Shown: piece by piece, positions 15,788 through 24,551 of the stretch
Layout: each line of letters begins with the position of its first letter
How positions within the stretch are numbered: the first letter of the stretch is position 1
From: JACTOJ01 sp032335695
Lineage (GTDB): Bacteria; Bacillota; Clostridia; Clostridiales; Clostridiaceae
Reading direction: 5' to 3'
Assembly (NCBI RefSeq): GCF_032335695.1
Contig: NZ_JACTOJ010000003.1
Span: 1-64,000 of the forward strand
DNA: 64,000 bases
The notes under the pieces: generated by a model
What the model saw: the letters and a program-made list of their open reading frames with translations, nothing else
Told to the model about the DNA's origin: nothing
The model's database searches: none
Made by a program: the position numbers and the translations under genes

Positions 15788-16261
15788 ATGAACAAAGAAG
15801 ATCAGGTGAAAATGAATTTCAGGGACTTATTCAACAAGCTGGCTTGGCTTAATAAGCTTAAGATGGAAGAGAAGCTTAAAGGATATAAATCTTCTGAAAT
15901 ACATTGCATCGAATACATTGGAAGAAATGCAGATTCTAACGTGACAAAGCTTGCGGAATCCCTTTATATGACTAGGGGCGCCATAAGTAAAGTGACTAAG
16001 AAGCTCATGGAAAAGAGTGTTATCGAAAGCTATCAGAAATCGGATAACAAGAAAGAAATCTATTTTAGGCTTACTGAGCAAGGAAAAGTACTTTACAAGA
16101 TTCATGATGAACTACACAAAGAGTTTCAACAGCGTGATAAAGTCGTATTTCAACAGGTAACTGAGGAACAATTTGACAGCATGCTTAGCTTCCTAGAAAA
16201 GTATAGCAGGCATTTGGATGCAGAAATAAAGAAGCTTGGTTTAGATATTAAGTCGGAATAA
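15788..16261 (+). CDS. MarR-family transcriptional regulator
   Basis: A 157-residue protein with the MarR winged helix at about residues 30-100: VTKLAESLYMTRGAISKVTKKL is the recognition region and the wing follows (SDNKKEIYFRLTEQG). Terminal helices form the dimer interface. MarR proteins usually repress an adjacent efflux gene until a ligand binds; the MFS pump downstream has its own promoter with repeated GGAAACA elements. ATG 15788 is chosen because GGTGGGAGG lies just upstream; ATG 15752 overlaps the -10 box and cannot be the start of this transcript. Confidence 0.92.
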   Translation: MNKEDQVKMNFRDLFNKLAWLNKLKMEEKLKGYKSSEIHCIEYIGRNADSNVTKLAESLYMTRGAISKVTKKLMEKSVIESYQKSDNKKEIYFRLTEQGKVLYKIHDELHKEFQQRDKVVFQQVTEEQFDSMLSFLEKYSRHLDAEIKKLGLDIKSE

Positions 16262-16286
16262 ATTTGAATAATGAAAATAAAATCAC

Positions 16287-16322
16287 AAGCAGCTAACTCT
16301 ATTGAGAACAGGCTGCTTTTTT
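16287..16322 (+). terminator. Terminator of marR
   Basis: AAGCAGC pairs with GCTGCTT, ending in TTTTTT. The MFS promoter begins just beyond it. Confidence 0.75.
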
Positions 16323-16337
16323 ATTATGGCTATTTTG

Positions 16338-16391
16338 TTGACAAGGAAACAAAATCATGGTACGATAGATATGTTTCCGAGGAAACAAATT
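16338..16391 (+). promoter_or_regulatory. MFS promoter with candidate MarR operator
   Basis: Perfect TTGACA (16338-16343), 17-bp spacer and TACGAT (16361-16366). GGAAACA occurs in the spacer, its inverse TGTTTCC at 16373-16379, and another GGAAACA at 16381. The dyad brackets the -10 element, a good place for repressor binding. Confidence 0.7.
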
Positions 16392-16415
16392 GCAAGCTTT
16401 GAGAGGAGAATTGAA

Positions 16416-17651
16416 ATGTTAAAATTTAGATCACACAATGAACAGGCTATAGAGCAAACCATAGATAAAAAGGCTTTAATATTCGGTCTTATGTCTGTGT
16501 TCCTTTGCGGGATAGGTTTCAGTATCATATCACCTGTTGTTCCATTCTTAGTACATCCTTATATAAGCAATCCAGGAGAACAAGCTATAGTCGTTACATT
16601 ACTGACCTCTGTTTATGCAGTATGCGTGTTTTTTACAGCTCCAGTACTTGGAGCTTTGAGCGATAAATATGGTCGTCGTCCATTGCTATTAGTATGCCTT
16701 TTAGGTTCAGCAATCGGGTACTTGGTTTTTGGTATAGGAGGAGCTTTATGGGTACTATTTGCTGGGCGCATAATAGAAGGGATAACAGGAGGTACCATAG
16801 GTACTATCTTCGCATATTTTGCAGATATCATTCCACCAAAACAGAGAACCAAATACTTTGGATGGGTGAGTGCGGTTGTAGGTGTAGGCACCGTCATTGG
16901 TCCAACTCTAGGCGGCTTACTTGCCAAATTTGGTTATTCTGTACCCATGTATTTTGGAGCAATAATAGCTTTATTGAATGTTGTTTATGGGTTCTTTTTT
17001 ATGCCTGAGAGCCTTGACAAGAAGAAAAGATTGAAGGAGATCACTTTTGTGAGGCTGAATCCATTTATACAGCTTGCCAACGTACTCTCCATGAAAAATT
17101 TAAAAAGGCTGCTTATTTCAGCGTTCTTACTTTGGATACCTAACGGATCTTTACAGGCAGTTTTTTCACAATTTACAATAGATGCTTTTAGTTGGAAGCC
17201 TGCATTAATCGGACTTATGTTTTCAATTATGGGCTTCCAAGATATCATTTCACAAGGCTTAATAATGCCAAAGCTTTTGATAAAACTTAATGATAAACAG
17301 ATAGCAATGCTTGGAATGCTTTCTGAGATTATAGGCTACAGTTTTATCGCAGCATCAGCTTTATTCTCATTTTATCCTATTTTTATCGCAGGAATGTTTA
17401 TATTTGGTTTTGGTGATTCGATATTCGGTCCTTCGTTCAATGGGATGCTCTCAAAGTCTGTCGATTCTAGTGAACAAGGAAGGATTCAAGGAGGCAGCCA
17501 ATCTATTCAGGCTTTAGCAAGAATGATTGGACCTATCATTGGAGGGCAAATCTATGTATCACTTGGTCATGCCGCACCTGCTTTCATGGGTATGATTCTT
17601 ATAGCGGCGTCAATATCAGTTTTGTATAAGGGTACGCATGTAAATATGTAG
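16416..17651 (+). CDS. MFS efflux transporter (TetA-like)
   Basis: A 411-residue transporter with about 12 helices. Motif A GALSDKYGRRPLL lies between helices 2 and 3; GVGTVIGPTLGGLLA in helix 5 is the antiporter motif C. The pattern (FADIIPPKQRTKYFGW) resembles TetA/multidrug:H+ antiporters. It is likely controlled by the MarR protein encoded upstream, giving drug-inducible efflux; the drug is unknown. ATG 16416 follows GAGAGGAG with good spacing. The upstream in-frame start at 16302 lies before the promoter and is rejected. Confidence 0.9.
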   Translation: MLKFRSHNEQAIEQTIDKKALIFGLMSVFLCGIGFSIISPVVPFLVHPYISNPGEQAIVVTLLTSVYAVCVFFTAPVLGALSDKYGRRPLLLVCLLGSAIGYLVFGIGGALWVLFAGRIIEGITGGTIGTIFAYFADIIPPKQRTKYFGWVSAVVGVGTVIGPTLGGLLAKFGYSVPMYFGAIIALLNVVYGFFFMPESLDKKKRLKEITFVRLNPFIQLANVLSMKNLKRLLISAFLLWIPNGSLQAVFSQFTIDAFSWKPALIGLMFSIMGFQDIISQGLIMPKLLIKLNDKQIAMLGMLSEIIGYSFIAASALFSFYPIFIAGMFIFGFGDSIFGPSFNGMLSKSVDSSEQGRIQGGSQSIQALARMIGPIIGGQIYVSLGHAAPAFMGMILIAASISVLYKGTHVNM

Positions 17652-17705
17652 ACTACCTACTTTACTTAGATAAGTATTCACTAAAGATGATTTTAAGAAC
17701 ATATA

Positions 17706-17751
17706 ATAATAGGGTTTCAGAACTTGTCCCTAGGTTCTGAAACCCTATTTG
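17706..17751. terminator. Bidirectional terminator between convergent MFS and ABC genes
   Basis: A perfect 16-bp stem AATAGGGTTTCAGAAC (17708-17723) / GTTCTGAAACCCTATT (17734-17749), flanked by A/T-rich sequence on both sides. A second weaker dyad (AAATCAG/CTGATTT) follows at 17775-17806. Confidence 0.85.
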
Positions 17752-17833
17752 TTTATAGTCTGAAAGTTCTGTTTCAAATCAGTGTTGATTTTTACGCTGA
17801 TTTAAGACTTCCTTAAGTGGTTAGGCTATGCTT

Positions 17834-19621
17834 TTAAGCTCCTTCATTAAGGAATCTATATTGGGATATATATAGATTATAGTAAAGTCCTTTAAGTTCT
17901 ATGAGCTCATCATGAGTTCCGCACTCAGCGATTTTGCCATCATCTATAACCATTATTCTGTCAGCATCCCTTATGGTAGAAAGTCTATGAGCTATAACAA
18001 AAGATGTTCTTCCGTATAAAAGCTTCTGGATACCGTTTTGAACAAGTCTTTCAGTGGCAGTATCTATATTAGAAGTGGCTTCGTCCAATATCAAGATTCT
18101 AGGGTTAGCCAGAAGAGCTCTTGCAAAGGATATAAGCTGTCTTTGACCAACTGATAATCTAGAACCACGTTCGTTAACTTCGGTATCATAACCTTTTTCT
18201 AACTTCATAATGAATTCATGAGCATTAACGGCTTTGGCAGCAGTTATAACTTCTTCATCAGTTGCATCAAGTCTTCCGTATCTTATATTTTCCTTTATAG
18301 TGTCAGAGAACAAGAAGGTATCTTGAAGCATTATTCCCATCTGTGAACGAAGAGATTCTAGTTCTACGTCTTTAACATTGATGCCATCAATAAGTACAGC
18401 TCCTGATGTAGTATCATAGAATCTGCTTATTAGATTTACTATAGTAGTTTTACCTGCACCTGTAGGGCCTACCAAAGCTATGGTCTCACCAGCAGCAATT
18501 TTCATATTTACATCTGAAAGTACATTAGCATTCTCGTCGTATTGAAAGGTAACATCCTTAAATTCTAAATCACCTTTAATTTTAGGCATCTTTTTGGCAG
18601 ATGAAGAATCGACAATATCAGGATTTATATCCATTATATCAAATATTCTTTCAGCTGCGGCAAAATTAGTTATCAAGGTGTTATAGAAATTGCTTATATT
18701 CATTATAGGTCTCCAGAACATGCTTATATACATGGTGAAGGCTATAACTGTACCTACAGATATTCCTCCGACTCCTATAAGTTTTACACTGAACCAATAT
18801 ACTATAACTGAACCTATGCCTTGTGAAATTTCAACCATGGGCCAGAATAAGTCATTGAGTCTTACCGCATGAACAAAGGATTCCATCATATCCGAAACGA
18901 AGGTGTTGAAGGTAACTGAAGAATGTTTTTCTTCTGCAAAACCTTGAACTATTTTCATACCTGAGAAATTTTCATGAGTAAAAGCATTTAAGTTTGATCT
19001 TTTTTGTCTGTATTTCTGCCATCTTTTCCTGCTGAAGGTTTCCACTAAAAACATGGAAGCTACCAAAAATGGAAGAAGAATTATTGTAATCAGGGCTAAT
19101 TTATAATTCATTACAAACATCATAAAAGCAACAGATATCAAGCTTAAAAGCTCAGGTATAAAACTTGTAACACTGTTGTTAAACAAATCCTGAAGGGCGC
19201 TTACATCACCCACAATTCTTGCAAGTATTTTTCCAACAGGTCTGTTATCAAAGAAGGAGAAGGAAAGCTTCTGTATATGAGAATATAATTCATGTCTTAT
19301 ATTAACCAATATTTTATTTGTGACAGAAGCCATAACAACTATTCTGGCTTTTGAAGCCCAGAGTGCCAAGTAATTTAGCAGTAACATAACTAAACCTATA
19401 AGCACAAGACCTTTTATGTCTTTATTTTTGATGTTAACGTCTATAGCCTTCTGAAGCAAATAGGGATTTAGTATATTGCATATCATTACAAATACCATTA
19501 AAAGCACTACTATAGTTACTTTGAATTTAAATGGCTTTAGATATTTTGATAATCTATACAGTATATCCAGGTTAGAATGAGTTTTTAAATCTTCATCCTG
19601 TTTTATAGTATTACGAGCCAT
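17834..19621 (-). CDS. ABC exporter half-transporter, catalytic subunit (BmrD/LmrD-like)
   Basis: A 595-residue half-transporter: six-helix transmembrane domain (about 30-330) and an ATPase domain. Walker A is GPTGAGKTT, Walker B LILDEATSNID with the catalytic Glu, and the H-loop His is in IAHRLS. The signature reads LSVGQ rather than LSGGQ. The partner encoded just upstream shows the opposite pattern, the hallmark of asymmetric heterodimeric exporters such as BmrCD or LmrCD. It shares one nucleotide with the stop codon of the partner, so translation is coupled. It probably exports drugs or lipids across the cytoplasmic membrane; expression is likely set by the attenuator-like leader at 21.4-21.7 kb. 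Confidence 0.92.
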   Translation of the reverse strand: MARNTIKQDEDLKTHSNLDILYRLSKYLKPFKFKVTIVVLLMVFVMICNILNPYLLQKAIDVNIKNKDIKGLVLIGLVMLLLNYLALWASKARIVVMASVTNKILVNIRHELYSHIQKLSFSFFDNRPVGKILARIVGDVSALQDLFNNSVTSFIPELLSLISVAFMMFVMNYKLALITIILLPFLVASMFLVETFSRKRWQKYRQKRSNLNAFTHENFSGMKIVQGFAEEKHSSVTFNTFVSDMMESFVHAVRLNDLFWPMVEISQGIGSVIVYWFSVKLIGVGGISVGTVIAFTMYISMFWRPIMNISNFYNTLITNFAAAERIFDIMDINPDIVDSSSAKKMPKIKGDLEFKDVTFQYDENANVLSDVNMKIAAGETIALVGPTGAGKTTIVNLISRFYDTTSGAVLIDGINVKDVELESLRSQMGIMLQDTFLFSDTIKENIRYGRLDATDEEVITAAKAVNAHEFIMKLEKGYDTEVNERGSRLSVGQRQLISFARALLANPRILILDEATSNIDTATERLVQNGIQKLLYGRTSFVIAHRLSTIRDADRIMVIDDGKIAECGTHDELIELKGLYYNLYISQYRFLNEGA

Positions 19622-21357
19622 TATACCACCTCGCTTTCTAAATCTTCAAAGTCTTTAAATTGATCGCAATATATTTCGTAATATTTTCCTTTTAAAGCTA
19701 GAAGCTCATCATGAGTTCCTTTTTCAACTATGCGTCCATTTTCAACATACACTATCAAGTCTGCATTTTTAACAGCTGAAATTCTGTGAGCTATTATAAA
19801 TGTAGTCCTGGCTTTTTCTATATTTTTAAGATTATTTAAAAGTTCATATTCTGTTTCCATATCTAGAGCGGAAGTAGCATCATCTAAGATAAGGATTCCT
19901 GCATCTCTAACTAAAGCTCTAGCAATGGAGAGTCTTTGTTTCTGGCCACCAGACAGACCTATACCTCTTTCACCTATAAGAGTTTCAAAACCATCCTCAA
20001 GATCGTTTATAAACTCCATAGCACAGGCTGACTCACAAGCTTTTGTTATTTGCTCCATAGAAGCGGCTCTATTTCCCATTTGTATATTTTCTTTTATGGA
20101 ATCAGAGAATAAGAAAGTATCTTGTGGAACTATTGCCATGTTGCTTCTCAAGGCATTTAAGTCAAAATCTTTTACATCTATACCGTCAATAGATATATTG
20201 CCAGCAAGTACGTCATAATATCTTCCTATAAGATTAATTATAGAAGATTTGCCAGAACCTGTTGTTCCCATAATAGCAGTAGTGCTTCCAGGTTTTATAT
20301 CTAAATCAATATTTTCTAAAACAACCTCTTCATTGTATTTAAAAGTTACATTGTTAAATACAATGTGGCCTTTAAAGCTTTGAGGTTTTTTAGCTGTTAG
20401 CTTAGAATGTATTTCTGGTTCTTTATCCATAATAGCGAAAATTCTCTTTGAAGAAGCACTATTTTGAGCTAGAAGGTTAGTCAGCCATCCCAAATTTCTC
20501 ATAGGCCAAATAAGATTATTTAGGTAACTGCTAAAAGCTAATAAAGTACCAACTGTCATTCTTCCATTGATTATTTCAATACCGCCAAGTACAATCATTA
20601 TTACTAGCGAAACATTTGTAAGAAATTCTATTTTAGGAAGGTGAGAGCCCATTATTTCAGATTGCTCCATGTTAAGCTCATAATTTTTATTATTCATCCC
20701 TAAAAATTTCTTTATTTCGTACTTTTCTCTAGCAAAGGCTTTTACAAGTCTTACACCAGCTACATTTTCTTGAGCAGTAGTGTTTATAACAACGGCTTGA
20801 TCACTTATTTTACCATAGGAATCATCTATTCTCTTTTCAAATTTTATGGCTATATAAGCTATTGGAATCATTATCACAATACAAGCTAAAGCTAGTCTCC
20901 AATCTAAATAGAACATTATAAATGAGGATATAACAAAATAGATAATATTTTCTACGAATAACCTAAGTCCGAAGGATATGGTTCTCCATATTATTTCTAC
21001 ATCTTCATTTATTCTAGACATCAACTCTCCAGTATTCATGCTGTCAAAGTAGCTGAAAGACAGCTTTTGAATATGATCGAATAAATCTTGTTTTATATCA
21101 ATATTTATTTTTGCTGAAAGTACATCAAATAGATATTCTTTTGTATACCCCATTATTGCTCTGAAAGCAGTGATACCTATTAGGGCCAAAGCAACACCTA
21201 ATAATAGATTTACTTTACCAGCTGTTATTATATCATCCACAACAATCTTTTGTAGATATGGATTAATAAGATCTGCAACGATACTAAGAAGCATAGCAAA
21301 GGATGGTATAAATAATAGTAACTTGTATTTTAGTACGTATTTAAATACCTTTTTCAA
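19621..21357 (-). CDS. ABC exporter half-transporter, degenerate-site subunit (BmrC/LmrC-like)
   Basis: A 578-residue half-transporter, six membrane helices then an ATPase domain. Walker A GTTGSGKSS and signature LSGGQKQRLS are canonical, but Walker B reads LILDDATSALD, with Asp in place of the catalytic Glu. In the heterodimer its intact LSGGQ completes the active site of the partner, while its own site is non-hydrolytic. The start is TTG 21357 after AAAGGGGG. It is the first structural gene after a leader with a short ORF and competing hairpins. Confidence 0.92.
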   Translation of the reverse strand: MKKVFKYVLKYKLLLFIPSFAMLLSIVADLINPYLQKIVVDDIITAGKVNLLLGVALALIGITAFRAIMGYTKEYLFDVLSAKINIDIKQDLFDHIQKLSFSYFDSMNTGELMSRINEDVEIIWRTISFGLRLFVENIIYFVISSFIMFYLDWRLALACIVIMIPIAYIAIKFEKRIDDSYGKISDQAVVINTTAQENVAGVRLVKAFAREKYEIKKFLGMNNKNYELNMEQSEIMGSHLPKIEFLTNVSLVIMIVLGGIEIINGRMTVGTLLAFSSYLNNLIWPMRNLGWLTNLLAQNSASSKRIFAIMDKEPEIHSKLTAKKPQSFKGHIVFNNVTFKYNEEVVLENIDLDIKPGSTTAIMGTTGSGKSSIINLIGRYYDVLAGNISIDGIDVKDFDLNALRSNMAIVPQDTFLFSDSIKENIQMGNRAASMEQITKACESACAMEFINDLEDGFETLIGERGIGLSGGQKQRLSIARALVRDAGILILDDATSALDMETEYELLNNLKNIEKARTTFIIAHRISAVKNADLIVYVENGRIVEKGTHDELLALKGKYYEIYCDQFKDFEDLESEVV

Positions 21358-21426
21358 AATTTATTCCCCCTTTAATAAAATGTTTTGTAATGATAAAATT
21401 ATTAGTAACATTCTTAATTAAAACAA

Positions 21427-21519
21427 AAATGCCATGGTTTTGTCCATGGCATTTAATAGCATAAAAATTAGCGCGCAATCTATTTATGAAAATAAAAAGC
21501 CATGGACATAGCCCATGAC
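21427..21519 (-). promoter_or_regulatory. Attenuator: overlapping terminator and antiterminator hairpins
   Basis: Read on the minus strand. Hairpin 1 (21519 to 21499): GTCATGG/CCATGGC, followed by TTTTTATTTT. Hairpin 2 (21454 to 21427): perfect 11-bp stem AAATGCCATGG/CCATGGCATTT, followed by TTGTTTT, a strong terminator. The 3' half of hairpin 1, TGTCCATGGC (21508-21499), is exactly complementary over 10 nt to GCCATGGACA (21450-21441) in hairpin 2, so forming the 2:3 pair would prevent the terminator. This is the 1:2 / 2:3 / 3:4 layout of transcription attenuation. Confidence 0.75.
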
Positions 21520-21543
21520 CGCAATTAATCAAAAGAAAAATGA

Positions 21544-21654
21544 TTACAGATTAAAAACTTTTTTGCGAGATAGGCTGTGTAATATTAAATTAAGTTTTGA
21601 TAAATCGGTTGCTAGATTTGTCCCAAGCGCCAATATAAACCTTTTATTAAACAT
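21544..21654 (-). CDS. 36-codon leader peptide of the ABC exporter operon
   Basis: ATG at 21654 follows AAGGAGGTAGGAAT, one of the strongest ribosome binding sites in the window, and opens a 36-codon frame (starting MFNKRFILALGTNLATDL, ending KVFNL). It lies between a promoter and two alternative hairpins, and ends 25 nt before hairpin 1. The peptide is basic and leucine-rich with no known domain. By analogy with the BmrB leader of Bacillus bmrCD, ribosomes slowed by antibiotics on this ORF could change hairpin choice and open the operon. That role is inferred. Confidence 0.65.
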   Translation of the reverse strand: MFNKRFILALGTNLATDLSKLNLILHSLSRKKVFNL

Positions 21655-21692
21655 ATTCCTACCTCCTTACAAATTTAATCATCACTTCTACA

Positions 21693-21721
21693 AGCATACA
21701 TCTTTTGTATTTATATGTCAA
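21693..21721 (-). promoter_or_regulatory. Promoter of the ABC exporter leader
   Basis: On the minus strand, perfect TTGACA (21721-21716), 17-bp spacer and TATGCT (21698-21693). It lies about 40 nt before the leader ATG. Confidence 0.65.
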
Positions 21722-21761
21722 TACATTTTTTGATATTGAAAAATTATATTTATAGCTTATG

Positions 21762-23135
21762 TTACTTTAAAAAATTTTCACCAACCTTAACAATATCTCC
21801 AGCGCCGACTGTTAAAAGAAGATCTCCGGAAGAAAGGTTTTCTTCTAAATAATTAGTTATACCATCAAAACTGTGAAAGTTCTTACAGTTGATACCCTTG
21901 TCTCTTATGATATCACCTAACATATTAGAACTAACGACCTTTGTATCCTTTTCTCTTGCTGCATAAATATCGGCAAGTATAAGCTCATCAGCATCAAAGA
22001 ATGCCTCTGAAAAATCATTTAAAAGAGATAGAGTCCTAGAATAGGTATGAGGCTGAAATACGCAGACTATTCTTCTATGAGGATAGTTTTTAGCGGTAGA
22101 TAAAGTAGCTCTTATTTCAGTAGGATGATGTGCATAATCATCTATTACTGTAACTCCATTCTTTACTCCTTTTAATTCAAATCTTTTATGAGTTCCTTTA
22201 AATGCTTCAATACCTTTTTTAATGTTAGAATAATTTACATTAAGAATATCAGCACAGGCAATGCTAGATAATGCGTTTAATATATTATGTCTTCCAGGCA
22301 CATTCAACTTTATATTAGTTACAAGCGTGCCGTTTTTTATTACACTAAAGCTTGCACATCCTTTTTCATCAAAGGATATATTTTGTGCGGTAAAGTTACC
22401 CTTATGAAATCCATAACTAACTATATTGCATGGAGCATTGTCCATAATTTCTTGAACCCTAAAATCTTCAGCATTTCCCACTACATATCCATCTTTCGGC
22501 ACTAAGGAAACAAATTTGCTGAAGCTTGATTTTATGTGATTTATGTCCTTATAATAATCAAGATGATCCGCATCTATATTAAGCACAACTGCTATATATG
22601 GGAAAAATTTAAGAAAAGATTCTTTATACTCACAGGCTTCAGAAATAAAATATTGGCTTTTACCAGCTCTTACATTACCATTTATAAGATCTAATTCGCC
22701 GCCTATCAATATTGTTGGATCGGTATTGGCTTCCATGAAAATATGAGATGTCATGGAAGTGGTGGTAGTTTTTCCGTGAGTTCCTGAAATGGCTATGTTA
22801 TATTTATGACCTTTCATTATATCACCAAGAAATTCTGCTCTATCCATAATTTGTTTATTCAAATTTTTAGCTTCTAAAAGTTCCGGATTATCGTTAGAAA
22901 TTGCAGCGGTGTAAACTACTATATCTGCATCCTTAACATTTTCGCCACTATGATATGGAAATATTGAAGCGCCTTTAGCTTCTAATTTTTTAGTGAGAGA
23001 GGATTCCTTCATATCTGATCCAGATACTTTATAACCATACTCTAAAAGTATTTCAGCTAGACCGCTCATACTTATTCCACCGATACCTATAAAATGAACT
23101 GTTTTATTAACATCTTTATTTAAGTTGAAATTCAA
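21762..23135 (-). CDS. murC: UDP-N-acetylmuramate--L-alanine ligase
   Basis: A 457-residue Mur ligase that adds L-Ala to UDP-MurNAc in peptidoglycan precursor synthesis in the cytoplasm. VHFIGIGGISMSGLAEIL is the N-terminal nucleotide-fold motif of MurC, GTHGKTTTTSM is the ATP P-loop, and DDYAHHPTEI is a C-terminal MurC signature. The start is set at TTG 23135, preceded by GAGGAGG at good spacing; the open frame extends 37 codons further upstream but without a ribosome binding site and with a sequence foreign to MurC. It stands apart from other mur genes, as in many clostridia. Confidence 0.95.
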   Translation of the reverse strand: MNFNLNKDVNKTVHFIGIGGISMSGLAEILLEYGYKVSGSDMKESSLTKKLEAKGASIFPYHSGENVKDADIVVYTAAISNDNPELLEAKNLNKQIMDRAEFLGDIMKGHKYNIAISGTHGKTTTTSMTSHIFMEANTDPTILIGGELDLINGNVRAGKSQYFISEACEYKESFLKFFPYIAVVLNIDADHLDYYKDINHIKSSFSKFVSLVPKDGYVVGNAEDFRVQEIMDNAPCNIVSYGFHKGNFTAQNISFDEKGCASFSVIKNGTLVTNIKLNVPGRHNILNALSSIACADILNVNYSNIKKGIEAFKGTHKRFELKGVKNGVTVIDDYAHHPTEIRATLSTAKNYPHRRIVCVFQPHTYSRTLSLLNDFSEAFFDADELILADIYAAREKDTKVVSSNMLGDIIRDKGINCKNFHSFDGITNYLEENLSSGDLLLTVGAGDIVKVGENFLK

Positions 23136-23630
23136 TAAAAAAACCTCCTCATGGTATAGTTGCTGCATATAATTAATAGTGATGAAATTTGTGATTCTCC
23201 AGTAAGCTATTAATAGTTTAAAAATATTATATTCCACTGTAACCAAAGTTGCAAAGCTTGCAATGGATAAAAATAATATAAATGCACATCTAATTAGTGT
23301 GTCCGTTATTATAAAAAATATTCAATAAAAAAGTACTGCATATATTTTTGGTTAAGAGAATACAATGAAGGAGAAAAAGTATATAATATTTAGGATAACA
23401 TTAATATACGCACTTTTAGCTAATATGACATACATGCTTAAAGTATAAACTGTAAATTTTTAAGCAAGTTTTAAATTGATATAATAATGTTCGTTAAATA
23501 ATACTATTGATTTGGAAATTAAAGCAAAAATTATTAGCTTTCTATTGCCAATGCAGTTTTTTTAGAATAAAATATGAATAATAAAGTTAAAAAAGTTAAA
23601 TTAATTCGGAAATTTAATGTGGGTGATAAT
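23136..23630. other. murC-purR divergent intergenic region
   Basis: AT-rich, with no convincing gene. A 27-codon hydrophobic frame from ATG 23364 lacks a good ribosome binding site and is not called. The region should hold the divergent promoters of murC and purR; TTGATATAATAATG near 23476 contains a plausible -10 but no unambiguous promoter. I see no clear PurBox. Confidence 0.4.
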
Positions 23631-24449
23631 GTGGATAAGTTCAATAGAAATAGTAGAATATGTGCAATTACTAAAATGCTTTTAGATAAACCTAATAAGG
23701 TTCTAAGCTTAAATACATTTACAGATAAATTAAATGCTGCAAAATCTACAGTGAGTGAAGACATTGTAGTCATAAAAAATACTTTTAATTTGTTAGAAGA
23801 AGGAATGGTAGAAACCATTTCAGGGGCATCCGGTGGAGTTAAATATGTTGTGGGTTCAGGAAGTGAAGAGGCTGCAAAATTTGCGAAATCTATATGTGAC
23901 TCTATAGCTGACAGCAGTAGAATAATTCCAGGAAATTATATATATATGACGGATATAATGTATAATCCAGCTATAATAAGTAAAGCGGGAACTATACTCG
24001 CGGCCTGTTTTAATAAAACAGACATAGACTATGTAGTCACGGTAGAAACAAAAGGAATACCCCTTGCATATGAAGTAGCAAAAAACTTAGGAGTTCAGCT
24101 GGTTATAGTAAGAAGGGATAACAACATATTGACGGAAGGACCTACTGTTACTATAAATTATGTATCCGGTACAAGTGGAAGAATACAAAATATGTCTTTA
24201 GCAAGAAGGTCCATTAAGAAAGGAAGCAAATGTGTTTTTATAGATGATTTTATGAAGGCAGGCGGAACTGCCTTAGGGATTATGGATTTGCTAAAGGAAT
24301 TTGAAAGTGAACTCATAGGTATAGGTGTATTAGTAGATAATGTGAATATTAGAAAAAAACTGATTGCAGATTATACATCCTTGGTGGAATTTTTTGGTAT
24401 AGATGATGACGGAAAAGTGATAGTATCACCGTCAAAATTCTTCAAATAA
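23631..24449 (+). CDS. purR: Pur operon repressor PurR (Bacillus type)
   Basis: A 272-residue protein: N-terminal winged helix (about 1-75; KVLSLNTFTDKLNAAKSTVSED) and a phosphoribosyltransferase-fold effector domain with the PRPP-binding motif FIDDFMKAGGTALG. In Bacillus this repressor binds PurBoxes in front of purine genes and is released by PRPP. GTG 23631 is chosen because GGGTGAT precedes it and the family starts at this point (DKFNRNSR); the longer frame from 23574 has no site. It sits directly upstream of spoVG, the conserved Firmicute order. Confidence 0.93.
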   Translation: MDKFNRNSRICAITKMLLDKPNKVLSLNTFTDKLNAAKSTVSEDIVVIKNTFNLLEEGMVETISGASGGVKYVVGSGSEEAAKFAKSICDSIADSSRIIPGNYIYMTDIMYNPAIISKAGTILAACFNKTDIDYVVTVETKGIPLAYEVAKNLGVQLVIVRRDNNILTEGPTVTINYVSGTSGRIQNMSLARRSIKKGSKCVFIDDFMKAGGTALGIMDLLKEFESELIGIGVLVDNVNIRKKLIADYTSLVEFFGIDDDGKVIVSPSKFFK

Positions 24450-24551
24450 TAAATTTTCAAAAAATTTATTGAAATTTTGTATAAAAAAAGAGGAAATTTA
24501 CAATGAATAGAGAAATAGTATAGTATAAAGCATCTTGGAGGTGGATTTTAA

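Noticed and set aside
16613..16927. A 104-codon minus-strand frame
   Set aside because: Antisense shadow of the MFS gene.
23364..23447. 27-codon hydrophobic frame between murC and purR
   Set aside because: Poor ribosome binding site and no recognised family.
24491..24515. Sigma-H promoter for spoVG
   Set aside because: The -35 fits (AGGAAAT) but the -10 is only GAAAT; noted in the gene entry but not called as a feature.
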